Shown here piece after piece: positions 42,220 through 50,296 of a stretch of 64,000 bases of DNA. Under the pieces are notes generated by a model, which was not told the origin of the DNA, made no database searches, and was given only the letters and a program-made list of their open reading frames with translations. Position numbers and translations under genes: made by a program. Position 1 is the first letter of the stretch; each line of letters starts with the position of its first letter. Source of the DNA: Nonomuraea turcica (lineage in GTDB: Bacteria > Actinomycetota > Actinomycetes > Streptosporangiales > Streptosporangiaceae); NCBI RefSeq assembly GCF_030718205.1, contig NZ_JAUZQF010000015.1:1-64000 (forward strand), read 5' to 3'.

Positions 42220-44967
42220 TCAGGCCAGCAGGGCCGCCACCGCCAGCGCGGGCTCCGGGTGCTCGGCCAGCAGCGCGCGGGCCTCCCGGTGCTCGGCCCC
42301 GGCGGCCGCGGGCGCCCGCCATTCGCCCTCGCAGCCCAGTAGCGCCGCCACGGCGTCGCAGGCCGCCGGATGCCCCAGGAGCAGCTCGGCCACCGGCCCC
42401 GACGCCAGCGGCGCGGAGGCCGCCGTGGGCGGTGCGGGCCGCGCCGACCACGGCGGCGTCCAGGCGTCCACGGCGGCCAGGCTGCCGGGGAAGGTCCGCC
42501 CGGCCTCGCGGACGAGCGCCGGCATCAGCTCACCCGCCTGATCCCGCAACGTGGTGATCAGCCGGGGCAACCACGGCAGCAACACGTTGTCCGGCAGCCG
42601 CCCGAATGCCTTGGAGATCACCTCGACCACGAACCCCGACAGCGCCGGCACCGGCTCGATGGCCTGCACGAACCCCATGATGTACTGCGGGAACGACGGC
42701 ACCACCAGCGGATTGGCCAGCAGCTCGTCGCACCGCCTGCGCAGCTCTGCCTGGGTCAGCAGCCCGAGCTGGGTCCGCGCGGCCCACAACACCGCCACCT
42801 TGGCCGGCGCCTCGGGATGCGACTGCTGCACGGCCAGCTCCAGCTGCGCCCGGTCGCAGCCGAGCGCCAGCGCCAGGCTCTCCATCGAGAACAGGAACCC
42901 CAGCATGGCGGCCACCTGCCGCACCCCGGTGTCGTCGTCCACGAAGGCCGTGGGCAACAGGGTGCAGTAATGCGCGTAGCCGGCGGTGGCGAACTCCTCG
43001 CACCAGGCCGGCAGCTCCGGCTCGTTGGCCCGGTAGTAGGCCATCAGCCGCCGGATCCTGCGCAGCACCTCGGGCGCGTCGTCCACGCTCCGCTCGCTCG
43101 CCAGCAGCTCCACGGCCCGCGCCCCGAGCTCGTCGGCGAAGCGCTTGCTGCCCAGGTAGAGCATGGCGTCCTCGACCGCGGCGAGCGCGTCGGCCGCGGT
43201 CGCCTTGGGGTCCCAGACCTTGCGCCGCAGCCGCTGCTCCATCACCTGCTCGATGGTGACGCCCTCGTAGCCGAGCTCGATGATGGAGCGCTGGTGCTTG
43301 CCGAAGGACAGGTCCCAGCTCTCCTGGATCGACCGCTCCCCCAGCCTCCGCTCCCCCATGATGGGCCGCACCGCGTCGTGCGGCAGCAGGTAGCGCAGCA
43401 TCCACAGCAGGTCGGAGCAGGGCACCAGCTCGGGCTCGGCGTTGAGGTCGAGCAGGGCCCGCTGGATCGTCCGTTTCGTCAGGTCCAGGCCGAGCGGTTC
43501 GAGCCGGTCGTAGACGTTCCTGGCCAGCGGCGGCAGGGCGTCGTAGCCGACCTCGCCGACGCGGTCGCCGCCGAGCAGGATCTCGCACAGCCGGCGCACG
43601 TCCCTGCGGCCCGGCACGACGTCCTTCTCGATGCAGGTGACGGCCGCGTCCTGGAAGTCGTACGGGGTGGGCCTGGCCCGGTTACGGATGCCGGCGAGCA
43701 GGATCGACGTCTCGAACACGGCGATCGCGTCGGCGGTGCTGGCCAGGTAGCCGTTGCGGCGGGCCAGCCGGACGATGTCGACGCACCAGCCGAGCAGCTC
43801 GGACTGGTCCAGCTCGTCGAGCGCGGGCGGCCGCGACAGGAACCCGGTCAGCTTGTCGGCCGCCACGATCGCCGGCTTGGGCGGGGGCAGCTTGGCGGAA
43901 CGCTTGCGCGTGCCCTTCTGCCCGGCCAGTTGGAACGGGGTCAGGCCGCTGCGGGTCACCGCCTTGGCCCACGTCGCCGCCGCGATCGACACCGAGCCCG
44001 AAGCCAGGCCGAACTGGGCCTCGATGGCCGAGTGGCTGGACGGGATGAGGCCGTAGAGCCACTTGGTGTTCGTGCGCGGGGTGATCTCGAAGGGTGCGGT
44101 GGAGCGCAGGCCGAACTGCTCGACGTGGCTGGCGGCGTGGAAGGCGCCGCACACGTACAGGCAGTCGGCCGGGTCGGCGCCGGATGCGGCCAGGTGCTCG
44201 CGCATCCTGGTCCACATGTAGCGCTCGCGGTCCTCATCCACGCTCAGCCGGTGCCCGTCGGGGTTGAGGCGGCGGAACAGGCTGCCGATCAGCACCATCA
44301 CCTGGCGGTAGGTGTCGTAGTCCGCGCCGGACAGCGGCTGCTCGACATACTGGTCCCACCATTCCGACCAGTGCCGCACCTTGCCGTGGTGCAGCAGGTG
44401 CTCCTCCAGCTCGGCGAAGCGGGGGCGCAGGTCGCCGATCTCGACGCCGACCGCGTCGCCGTGCAGGCCGGCTTCCTCCTCCTTGGGGGACTTCTGCGCC
44501 TCCTCCTTGGGCGCCCACTGGAAGACGTGGTCGGTCGAGCGGTCCACCAGGACCAGCTCCACGCCCGGCGTCTCGAGCGCGTACGAGATGGCCTGGTATT
44601 CGGCCGACGCCTCCGTGATGGGCGCCACCACGCTGAGCGGCGCCCACGCCTTCGGGAAGCCGTCGAGGTCGGTCGCGAACGCCTGCACCGCCACCGGCAG
44701 CCGGCAGTTGCGCAGCTCGGTCAGCAGCGGCCGCAGGTCCTCGCACAACTCCAGGTAGATGACCTTCGGCTGCTTCTCACGCAGCCGCCGCACCATCGCC
44801 AGGGCCGAGGCCGGCGAGTGGTGGCAGACCGGGAAGATCTCCAGCTCCTCGCGCAACGCCCGATCGACGTCGTTCACCATCCCCGACAGGATGCCGGACA
44901 CCGTGTCGCCGCCGAACTCCCGCGCCGCCTGAGCGAGCTGCTCCCGCAGCGGGTCGAACGTGCTCAT
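42220..44967 (-). CDS. DUF5682-type large protein of the MoxR/vWA operon
   Basis: A 915-residue soluble protein, last in the five-gene operon. The N-terminal 250 residues have the pattern IFPVCHHSPASAL (His49/His50), VIYLELCEDLRPLL, LPVAVQAFATD, VELVLVDRSTDHV and, later, LYVCGAFHAASHVEQFG. This fits a ChaN/EreA/TraB-like Glu/His hydrolase-type fold (inference). The rest is helical repeats rich in Ala and Leu. The start overlaps the AAA+ gene stop (ATGA). It probably corresponds to the large partner protein of yeh-type operons; biochemical role unknown. Confidence 0.75.
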   Translation of the reverse strand: MSTFDPLREQLAQAAREFGGDTVSGILSGMVNDVDRALREELEIFPVCHHSPASALAMVRRLREKQPKVIYLELCEDLRPLLTELRNCRLPVAVQAFATDLDGFPKAWAPLSVVAPITEASAEYQAISYALETPGVELVLVDRSTDHVFQWAPKEEAQKSPKEEEAGLHGDAVGVEIGDLRPRFAELEEHLLHHGKVRHWSEWWDQYVEQPLSGADYDTYRQVMVLIGSLFRRLNPDGHRLSVDEDRERYMWTRMREHLAASGADPADCLYVCGAFHAASHVEQFGLRSTAPFEITPRTNTKWLYGLIPSSHSAIEAQFGLASGSVSIAAATWAKAVTRSGLTPFQLAGQKGTRKRSAKLPPPKPAIVAADKLTGFLSRPPALDELDQSELLGWCVDIVRLARRNGYLASTADAIAVFETSILLAGIRNRARPTPYDFQDAAVTCIEKDVVPGRRDVRRLCEILLGGDRVGEVGYDALPPLARNVYDRLEPLGLDLTKRTIQRALLDLNAEPELVPCSDLLWMLRYLLPHDAVRPIMGERRLGERSIQESWDLSFGKHQRSIIELGYEGVTIEQVMEQRLRRKVWDPKATAADALAAVEDAMLYLGSKRFADELGARAVELLASERSVDDAPEVLRRIRRLMAYYRANEPELPAWCEEFATAGYAHYCTLLPTAFVDDDTGVRQVAAMLGFLFSMESLALALGCDRAQLELAVQQSHPEAPAKVAVLWAARTQLGLLTQAELRRRCDELLANPLVVPSFPQYIMGFVQAIEPVPALSGFVVEVISKAFGRLPDNVLLPWLPRLITTLRDQAGELMPALVREAGRTFPGSLAAVDAWTPPWSARPAPPTAASAPLASGPVAELLLGHPAACDAVAALLGCEGEWRAPAAAGAEHREARALLAEHPEPALAVAALLA

Positions 44968-46079
44968 GACAGAGTGGCGATCGCCTCGCGGCCGCCCTCG
45001 AGGAACTCCTGCCACGGCCCGCCGCCGTTCTTACTGCGGGGCTCGACGACGCCGTGCCAGTACTTGTTCAGGATCGCCAGGTCCTCGGGGCTGCGCCGGG
45101 CCAGCGACCCGACCAGCGAGCCGGCGAGGGTCTGCGCGCGCAGCACGCGGTCGCCGAAGAAGTGGCTGTGCAGGATCGCGTCCTCGAGCACGCCGATCTG
45201 CTCGGCCGTGGACAGCGCCGACTCCAGCTTCTCGTCGTCGCTGGTGGCCGAGGCGGCGGCGGAGCGCAGGTCGGCGAAGCTCTGCAGCAGGATGTCCAGC
45301 AGCGTAGGCGGCAGGTCCAGCTCGATCTGGTGCCGGCGCAGCAGCTCTTCGGTACGGAAGCGGACGATCTCCGCCTCGCTCTTCTTGTTCGTCACCACCG
45401 GGATGCGGACGAAGTTGAAGCGGCGCTTGAGCGCCGACGACAGGTCGTTGACGCCCCGGTCGCGGCTGTTGGCGGTGGCGATGATGGAGAAGCCGGGCTG
45501 GGCGAAGACGATGTTGTCGTCGTCGAGCTCGGGGATGGAGACGTATTTCTCGGACAGGATCGAGATCAGCGCGTCCTGCACGTCGCTGGTCGAGCGGGTC
45601 AGCTCCTCGAAGCGGCCGATCACGCCGCCCTCCATCGCCGTCATGATCGGCGAGGGGATCATCGAGTCGCGGGACTGACCCTTGGCGATGACCATGGACA
45701 CGTTCCACGAGTATTTGATGTGGTCCTCGGTGGTGCCGGCGGTGCCCTGCACCACGAGCGTGGAGTTGCGGCAGATGGCCGCGGACAGCAGCTCGGCCAG
45801 CCAGCTCTTGCCGGTGCCCGGGTCGCCGATCAGCAGCAGGCCCCTGTCGGAGGCCAGGGTCACGATGGCGCGCTCGACGAAGCTGCGGTCGCCGAACCAC
45901 TTCTGCGGGATCTGTCTGTCGAGCCCGTCGGAGCGCTCGGAGCCGAGGATGAACAGCCGGATCATGCGAGGGCTCAGCCGCCACGTGAAGGGCTTGGGGC
46001 CGTCGTCGATCGACTCCAGCCAGTCGAGCTCCTCCGCGTACTTCACCTCTGCGGGGGCGCGCAGCATATCGTCACTCAT
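44964..46079 (-). CDS. MoxR-type AAA+ ATPase
   Basis: A 371-residue AAA+ protein with Walker A GDPGTGKS (85-92), sensor-1 IIATANSRDRG, and arginine finger in LSSALKRRFNFVRIP. The Walker B position reads GGVIGRFEELTRS, lacking the usual hydrophobic-D-E pair but keeping Glu, a variant worth testing. MoxR ATPases work with vWA proteins as chaperone pairs that insert metals or remodel partners. Here the vWA gene is directly upstream (12 bp) and DUF5682 is coupled downstream. Resembles E. coli YehL in context. Confidence 0.88.
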   Translation of the reverse strand: MSDDMLRAPAEVKYAEELDWLESIDDGPKPFTWRLSPRMIRLFILGSERSDGLDRQIPQKWFGDRSFVERAIVTLASDRGLLLIGDPGTGKSWLAELLSAAICRNSTLVVQGTAGTTEDHIKYSWNVSMVIAKGQSRDSMIPSPIMTAMEGGVIGRFEELTRSTSDVQDALISILSEKYVSIPELDDDNIVFAQPGFSIIATANSRDRGVNDLSSALKRRFNFVRIPVVTNKKSEAEIVRFRTEELLRRHQIELDLPPTLLDILLQSFADLRSAAASATSDDEKLESALSTAEQIGVLEDAILHSHFFGDRVLRAQTLAGSLVGSLARRSPEDLAILNKYWHGVVEPRSKNGGGPWQEFLEGGREAIATLS

Positions 46080-46091
46080 GCGAGGTTTCTC

Positions 46092-47474
46092 CTAGGTGAG
46101 GAAGTTTTTGAGCTCGAAGACGAGCTTGCGGATGTGGCCCGAGATCACCGGGGTGCCCAGGTCCTTGAGTTTCTGGCGGTACCACGAGTCGACGCTCTGG
46201 TAGCCGGAGCTGTTGACCGAGCCGACGGGGATGAACTTCACGCCCGAGCGGTGCACGGCCTCGAAGTCGTTGATCAGCGACCTGTTGTCGTAGAAGTCGG
46301 AGATCCACACCATCACGGTGTTACGGGGATCGGAGATCTTCGGCCTGGCCAGCGCCATCGCCGCCGTGCCGTCGGTGCCGCCGCCGAGCGTGGTGCGCAG
46401 CAGCACTTCGAACGGGTCGTGCACCCACGGGGTCAGGTCGAGCGCCCGGGTGTCGTACGCGATCAGGTGCACGTCCACCTTGGGCAGGCCCGCGAAGATC
46501 GACGCCAGGATGGTGCAGTTGACCATCGCGTCCACCATCGACCCCGACTGGTCGACGACGACGATGAGCCGGGCCGGGGTGGTGCGCCGGGCGGTCTGCT
46601 TGTAGTAGAGCCGGTCCACGTAGAGCCGCTGGTCCTCGGGGCTCCAGTTGGTGAGGTTTTTCCAGATGGTGCGCTCGATGTCGAGGTTGCGGAAGACCCG
46701 CTTCGGCGGCACCGACCGGTCGATGACGCCCACGCTGGTCTTCTCCACCTGGGTACGCAGGACCTCGGCGACCTCGTCCACGAACTTGCGGATCAGCGCC
46801 TTGGCGTTGGCCAGCGCGACGCCCGACAGGTTGTGCTTGTCGTGCAGGAGCTGCTCGATGAGCGACATGCTGGGCGTCAGCTGCCTGGCCAGCGCCGGGT
46901 CGGCGAGCACTTCGCGCAGGTGCATGCGTTTGACCAGGTCGCCCTCGATGTTGGCGAGGACCGCGGCCACCTCTTCGTCGCCCGGGCTGTGCCGCAGCCC
47001 GCCCGGCTCGCAGCCCATGCCCTTCTCGAACCAGGCCGCGTCCTGCTTCCAGCGCTCCAGCTGGGCCGCGGTGACGTTGCCTCCGCCCGTCGAGAAGACG
47101 TTGAGCAGCAGCTTGGAGACCAGAGCGGCGCGGCGCACCTCGTCGCCCGCCTCGTGCTCCTTCTCCACCATCAGGTCCTGCAGCTCGACGCCCAGCTCGG
47201 GGAAGCGCTGCACGAGGGTGTCGACCGAGACGCCCGGGTCGAGCAAGGCGGGCGGCAGTCCGAGATCGTCGACGATGGCGACGCTGGCGGTCTCCAGTGC
47301 GGCCTGCTCGTCGGGGACGAACAGCCGCGACAGCAGCCGCCAGTAGAGCACCTGCCGCCGTGTCATGCCGGCGCTCTGCCCGGCGTCGGCTTCGTAGGCG
47401 GCTTCGTAGGCGGCTTCGTTGTCGGCTTCGTTGTCGGCTTCGTAGGCGGTTTCGTTGTCTGTGAGGTCGCTCAT
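46092..47474 (-). CDS. vWA (CoxE-like) domain protein of the MoxR operon
   Basis: A 460-residue protein. Residues 6-32 are an acidic repeat (EADN/EAAY units) encoded by a 12-bp minisatellite. A helical middle region follows, then a C-terminal vWA domain with intact MIDAS: LIVVVDQSGSM (DxSxS), the Thr in GGGTDGTAAM, and Asp in MVWISDFYDN. It should bind a divalent metal and pair with the MoxR ATPase. ATG 47474 overlaps the stop of the preceding gene (ATGA). A second start at about residue 37 (MTRRQVLYW) would skip the repeat. Confidence 0.87.
   Translation of the reverse strand: MSDLTDNETAYEADNEADNEAAYEAAYEADAGQSAGMTRRQVLYWRLLSRLFVPDEQAALETASVAIVDDLGLPPALLDPGVSVDTLVQRFPELGVELQDLMVEKEHEAGDEVRRAALVSKLLLNVFSTGGGNVTAAQLERWKQDAAWFEKGMGCEPGGLRHSPGDEEVAAVLANIEGDLVKRMHLREVLADPALARQLTPSMSLIEQLLHDKHNLSGVALANAKALIRKFVDEVAEVLRTQVEKTSVGVIDRSVPPKRVFRNLDIERTIWKNLTNWSPEDQRLYVDRLYYKQTARRTTPARLIVVVDQSGSMVDAMVNCTILASIFAGLPKVDVHLIAYDTRALDLTPWVHDPFEVLLRTTLGGGTDGTAAMALARPKISDPRNTVMVWISDFYDNRSLINDFEAVHRSGVKFIPVGSVNSSGYQSVDSWYRQKLKDLGTPVISGHIRKLVFELKNFLT
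47385..47456. repeat. 12-bp minisatellite inside the vWA gene
   Basis: Six consecutive 12-bp units of the form GKCGGCTTCGTW (plus-strand sense) encode alternating EADN and EAAY tetrapeptides near the N-terminus of the vWA protein. Being 12 bp long, gain or loss of units keeps the frame, so length can vary between strains without breaking the gene. Confidence 0.75.
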
Positions 47475-48859
47475 TTGCGCAGCAGCCGCCCTGCCCGCTC
47501 GCGCAGCACGGCGACCGCGTCGCCGGACTTCGCCTCAGCCTTGACCACCTTGGGGTCGGTGGGGCCCATCGCCCAGTCGCCGGTGTGCACGGCGACGGGC
47601 TTCTTCTTGACCGTGGCCTGCACCGCGAGCGGCTGCAGCAGCCACCGCCCGCCGTCCCAGCGCAGCAGCCCGATGCACGCGGAGGACGCCGCCACCAGCT
47701 CGGGTGTGAGCGGCGTGGACGACGGTAACCGGTCCAGGTCGAGCGTGATCGTGTTGCCTCCGCCAAGCTCCAGCGTCTCTCCCTTGACCGTGTAGCCCTC
47801 GATCAGCACGGGCTCGGCGATGCGCACGGGATGCCGGTCGAGCGGCGGGACCGGCGCGGCGACGGCCGCGCCGAGCTGGACGCGGGCGGTCGCGAACGGG
47901 TCGGCCTCCTCGCCCGGGCGGGCCCGGTCGTCGTGCCACACCAGGTCGCCGCCGGCCAGCAGGGGCAGGTCTGTGATCTCCAGACTGCGGTGCTCGGCCA
48001 GCGCGCCCAGCAGCACCGGGTGGCCGCCCATCAGCCGCCACACGGCCGGGCCGACGATCGTGTCGACCTTCGCCGCCGCCACGCTCGTGCGTACGAGCCT
48101 GGCCGGCACGCCTCCGGCCGGCTCGAGGATGGCGTGGACCTGGACGCGTACGACCGTGGCGTGCTCGTGCACGTCGGCGCCCAGGATGAGCAGCCGCCCC
48201 GACACCTGCTCGGCGCCACCGTTCCAGGAGCCGGACTGCGACAGCAGCAGGGCACGCATCCACAGGTCGGCCCATCTGCGCGCGGGCACCCGCTCCATCG
48301 TGCTCACCGGGCACGAGGCCCGCAGCTCCCCCGCCAAGCCGTCGAGCAGCACCGCCAGCCCGCGCAGCTCCGGCACGGCGAGCAGCGCCTCGATCGCCTG
48401 GTCCGACGAGGAGACGACGTCGTGGTCGACACCACGCCAGCCGACGATGGCCAGCTCGCGCAGCCACACCCGGCATCCGGCGAGCAGATTGTCCTGGTGG
48501 CCGCCGGTCGCGGGAGCCGCCTCCCAGGAGGCCCGCGTCCGTCCGAGCGCCGCATCGAGGCGGCCGAGCAGGGCATCGTGCACCGCCCCCGTCAACGCGG
48601 CCCGCCCACCAGCCAGCGCCGCCAGACGCTCGTCGCCGATCGACCCCGCGACCACCTTCTCCACGGACTCGCCGATCCGGTCGCCGAGCGGGCTGGCCGC
48701 CAGCGCACCCGCCAGCGCGCCGAGCGCCGCGGCCGGCTCCTCCCCGATCCGCGCGAACCCGTGCACGAGCGCGTCGTCGAAGCCCGCCACCAACTCGAGC
48801 GCCTCATCGGCTCCTGCCGGCGCGCCGCCGAGCAACTCGCCAAGCTGTACGTCGAGCAT
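47471..48859 (-). CDS. uncharacterised 462-residue protein of the MoxR/vWA operon
   Basis: A soluble protein of alternating helices and strands, with LVAGFDDALVHGFARIGEEPAAALGAL at the front and LIEGYTVKGETLELGGGNTITLDLDRL near the end. I do not recognise a catalytic motif; position and size suggest it is the DUF5691-like or YehQ-C-terminal partner (inference). ATG 48859 is chosen for the GGAGGTGGAG site before it, over GTG 48865. It is sandwiched between the SWIM gene and the vWA gene, overlapping the latter by 4 bp. Confidence 0.65.
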   Translation of the reverse strand: MLDVQLGELLGGAPAGADEALELVAGFDDALVHGFARIGEEPAAALGALAGALAASPLGDRIGESVEKVVAGSIGDERLAALAGGRAALTGAVHDALLGRLDAALGRTRASWEAAPATGGHQDNLLAGCRVWLRELAIVGWRGVDHDVVSSSDQAIEALLAVPELRGLAVLLDGLAGELRASCPVSTMERVPARRWADLWMRALLLSQSGSWNGGAEQVSGRLLILGADVHEHATVVRVQVHAILEPAGGVPARLVRTSVAAAKVDTIVGPAVWRLMGGHPVLLGALAEHRSLEITDLPLLAGGDLVWHDDRARPGEEADPFATARVQLGAAVAAPVPPLDRHPVRIAEPVLIEGYTVKGETLELGGGNTITLDLDRLPSSTPLTPELVAASSACIGLLRWDGGRWLLQPLAVQATVKKKPVAVHTGDWAMGPTDPKVVKAEAKSGDAVAVLRERAGRLLRK

Positions 48860-48899
48860 CAGCACTCCACCTCCGCGCCCGTGAAACGTGTGCCGGCCA

Positions 48900-49391
48900 T
48901 CAGCGCACCGCCCCCATCGCCGGGAACCAATGCAGCTCGGCCAGCGGCTCGGTGCTGTCGGGCACCTCCAGGTAGGCCAGGTGGCGCAGGAACCGGCTGA
49001 ACACCACGGCCGCCGGCGTGCGCTCGACCAGCCTGTTGAGGCTGCCTATCAGGTCGCCGTCCTCGGCCACCTCGACCCGCAGGTAGCGGGCCACCCGGTC
49101 CATTCCGTACTGCAGGACCGCCTCGTCGGCCAGCATGCGTATGTGCTTGCACGCGTAGCCGTGCAGCGCACCGCACGGCCGGTTGTTGTTCGTGCTACAG
49201 CTCAGCGCATGGGTGCCGGCGGTGATCGACGAGACGTAGACCCGCTCGATGTCGGATCCGCTCGACACGACGCCCTGGAGACGGCCGTCGGCCAGCTCGA
49301 CGAACGGCACCTTCGCCAGTTTGCGCGGCTCGACGGGCGCCACCACCCGTACCACGCTGCGTTGCTCCCACGCGGTTCTGTCCGCGTCCAC
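48900..49391 (-). CDS. SWIM zinc-finger protein
   Basis: A 163-residue protein with a SWIM-type metal site in SCSTNNNRPCGALHGYACKHI (Cys, Cys, Cys-x-His). The domain is known from DNA- or protein-binding partners. GTG 49391 is the first usable start. However, about 25 codons upstream in the same frame read FAKARALPPALRAAG and look coding, with no ATG, GTG or TTG before a TAG, so the N-terminus may begin at a rare codon or have lost its start. First gene of the MoxR/vWA operon; YehQ-like by context. Confidence 0.75.
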   Translation of the reverse strand: MDADRTAWEQRSVVRVVAPVEPRKLAKVPFVELADGRLQGVVSSGSDIERVYVSSITAGTHALSCSTNNNRPCGALHGYACKHIRMLADEAVLQYGMDRVARYLRVEVAEDGDLIGSLNRLVERTPAAVVFSRFLRHLAYLEVPDSTEPLAELHWFPAMGAVR

Positions 49392-49459
49392 GACCTCAGA
49401 ACCTCCCGCCCCAGCCGCTCGCAGGGCAGGCGGGAGTGCCCGCGCCTTCGCGAACGGCT

Positions 49460-49471
49460 GATCAATTGATC
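49460..49471. promoter_or_regulatory. 12-bp palindrome upstream of the SWIM gene
   Basis: GATCAATTGATC is a perfect palindrome about 70 bp before the annotated SWIM start. It may be an operator for the MoxR/vWA operon, although it also falls in the coding-like stretch noted for the SWIM N-terminus. The remaining gap to 49588 shows nothing else. Confidence 0.3.
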
Positions 49472-49588
49472 CGGGAACCTACCCGACCCCACCGACAGAA
49501 CGGGGAGAAATGATCAAACCTGCCGGCAGCTCGACGGGACCTGATACGACGGCCGACATCGCTCCCCGCAGCATCACACCTACGAGCA

Positions 49589-49615
49589 ATTGTCGATAAT
49601 ATTGTTGACTATGAT
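49589..49615 (+). promoter_or_regulatory. GntR operator and -10 box
   Basis: TTGTCGATAATATTGTTGAC at 49590-49609 is a near-dyad closely related to the perfect palindrome before the dehydrogenase gene (51199-51214). It runs straight into TATGAT (49610-49615), a good -10 box 25 bp before GTG 49640. Placement implies autorepression by the GntR protein. Confidence 0.55.
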
Positions 49616-49639
49616 GGGTTCGAGCGGTAGGAGGATTCC

Positions 49640-50281
49640 GTGACCTCAGGGTCCCGGCTGGAGGAGACGCTGACCGACCGCATCAGAGCGGTCATACTCG
49701 GCGGTGACTTCGTGCCCAACCAACGCCTGATCGAGGCGGACGTGTGCGAGCAGTTCGGCGCCACCCGGGCCGCCGTACGGGAGACGTTCAAAGAGCTCGC
49801 CGGCGAGGGCCTGGTCGAGATCCTCCGGCACAAGGGCGCCCGCGTCCGCGCGATCTCCAAAGCGGAAGCCATCGAGATCACCGAGGTCCGGATGGTGCTG
49901 GAGGGCCTGTCGGCCGCCAAGGCCGCCGAGCGGGTCACGCCCGAGCAGGCCGATCGCCTCCGGCAGATCGTCACGGAGATGCGCACCGCCGTGGAGGCGA
50001 ACAGGCTCGACCGTTATTCGGAGCTCAACGCGGCCCTGCACGCCAAGGTCCGCGAGATCGCCGATCACCGCACGTCGGCGTCGATCATCGAACGCCTGGG
50101 GGCGCAGGTGGTGCGGCACCAGTTCCGGCTGGCCCGCCAGGCCGGACGGGCCTCGGTGTCACTGCCGCAGCACGAGCTGATCGTGGCGGCCATCGTGGCG
50201 CGAGACCCCGAGGCCGCCCAGACGGCCATGCAGCAGCACCTGCGCAGCGTCGTCAAGGCATTGGAGTCGACCACCGACTGA
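49640..50281 (+). CDS. GntR-family (FadR/FCD) transcriptional regulator
   Basis: A 213-residue regulator. The winged helix-turn-helix (10-75, LIEADVCEQFGATRAAVRETFKELAGEGLVEI) precedes an FCD ligand domain with EVRMVLEGLSAAKAAE, the metal-ligand Asp/His in LNAALHAKVREIADH, and LPQHELIVAAI. A TAGGAGG site precedes GTG 49640. It converges on the dehydrogenase gene, whose promoter carries the same operator sequence, so it likely represses that gene and itself until a carboxylic-acid effector binds. Confidence 0.88.
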   Translation: MTSGSRLEETLTDRIRAVILGGDFVPNQRLIEADVCEQFGATRAAVRETFKELAGEGLVEILRHKGARVRAISKAEAIEITEVRMVLEGLSAAKAAERVTPEQADRLRQIVTEMRTAVEANRLDRYSELNAALHAKVREIADHRTSASIIERLGAQVVRHQFRLARQAGRASVSLPQHELIVAAIVARDPEAAQTAMQQHLRSVVKALESTTD

Positions 50282-50296
50282 CCACCCGTCCCCCGC

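Noticed and set aside
42370..45678. 1102-codon plus-strand frame over the DUF5682 gene
   Set aside because: Composition is dominated by Arg/Gln/His/Val typical of antisense high-GC reading. It crosses two real genes and lacks any domain.
45054..47795. 913-codon plus-strand frame over the MoxR and vWA genes
   Set aside because: Antisense shadow of two motif-complete genes; no start signal and no recognisable fold.
42220..49391. Calling the MoxR/vWA operon a proven defence system
   Set aside because: No nuclease, toxin or known effector motif is seen, so a defence role remains one hypothesis among several.
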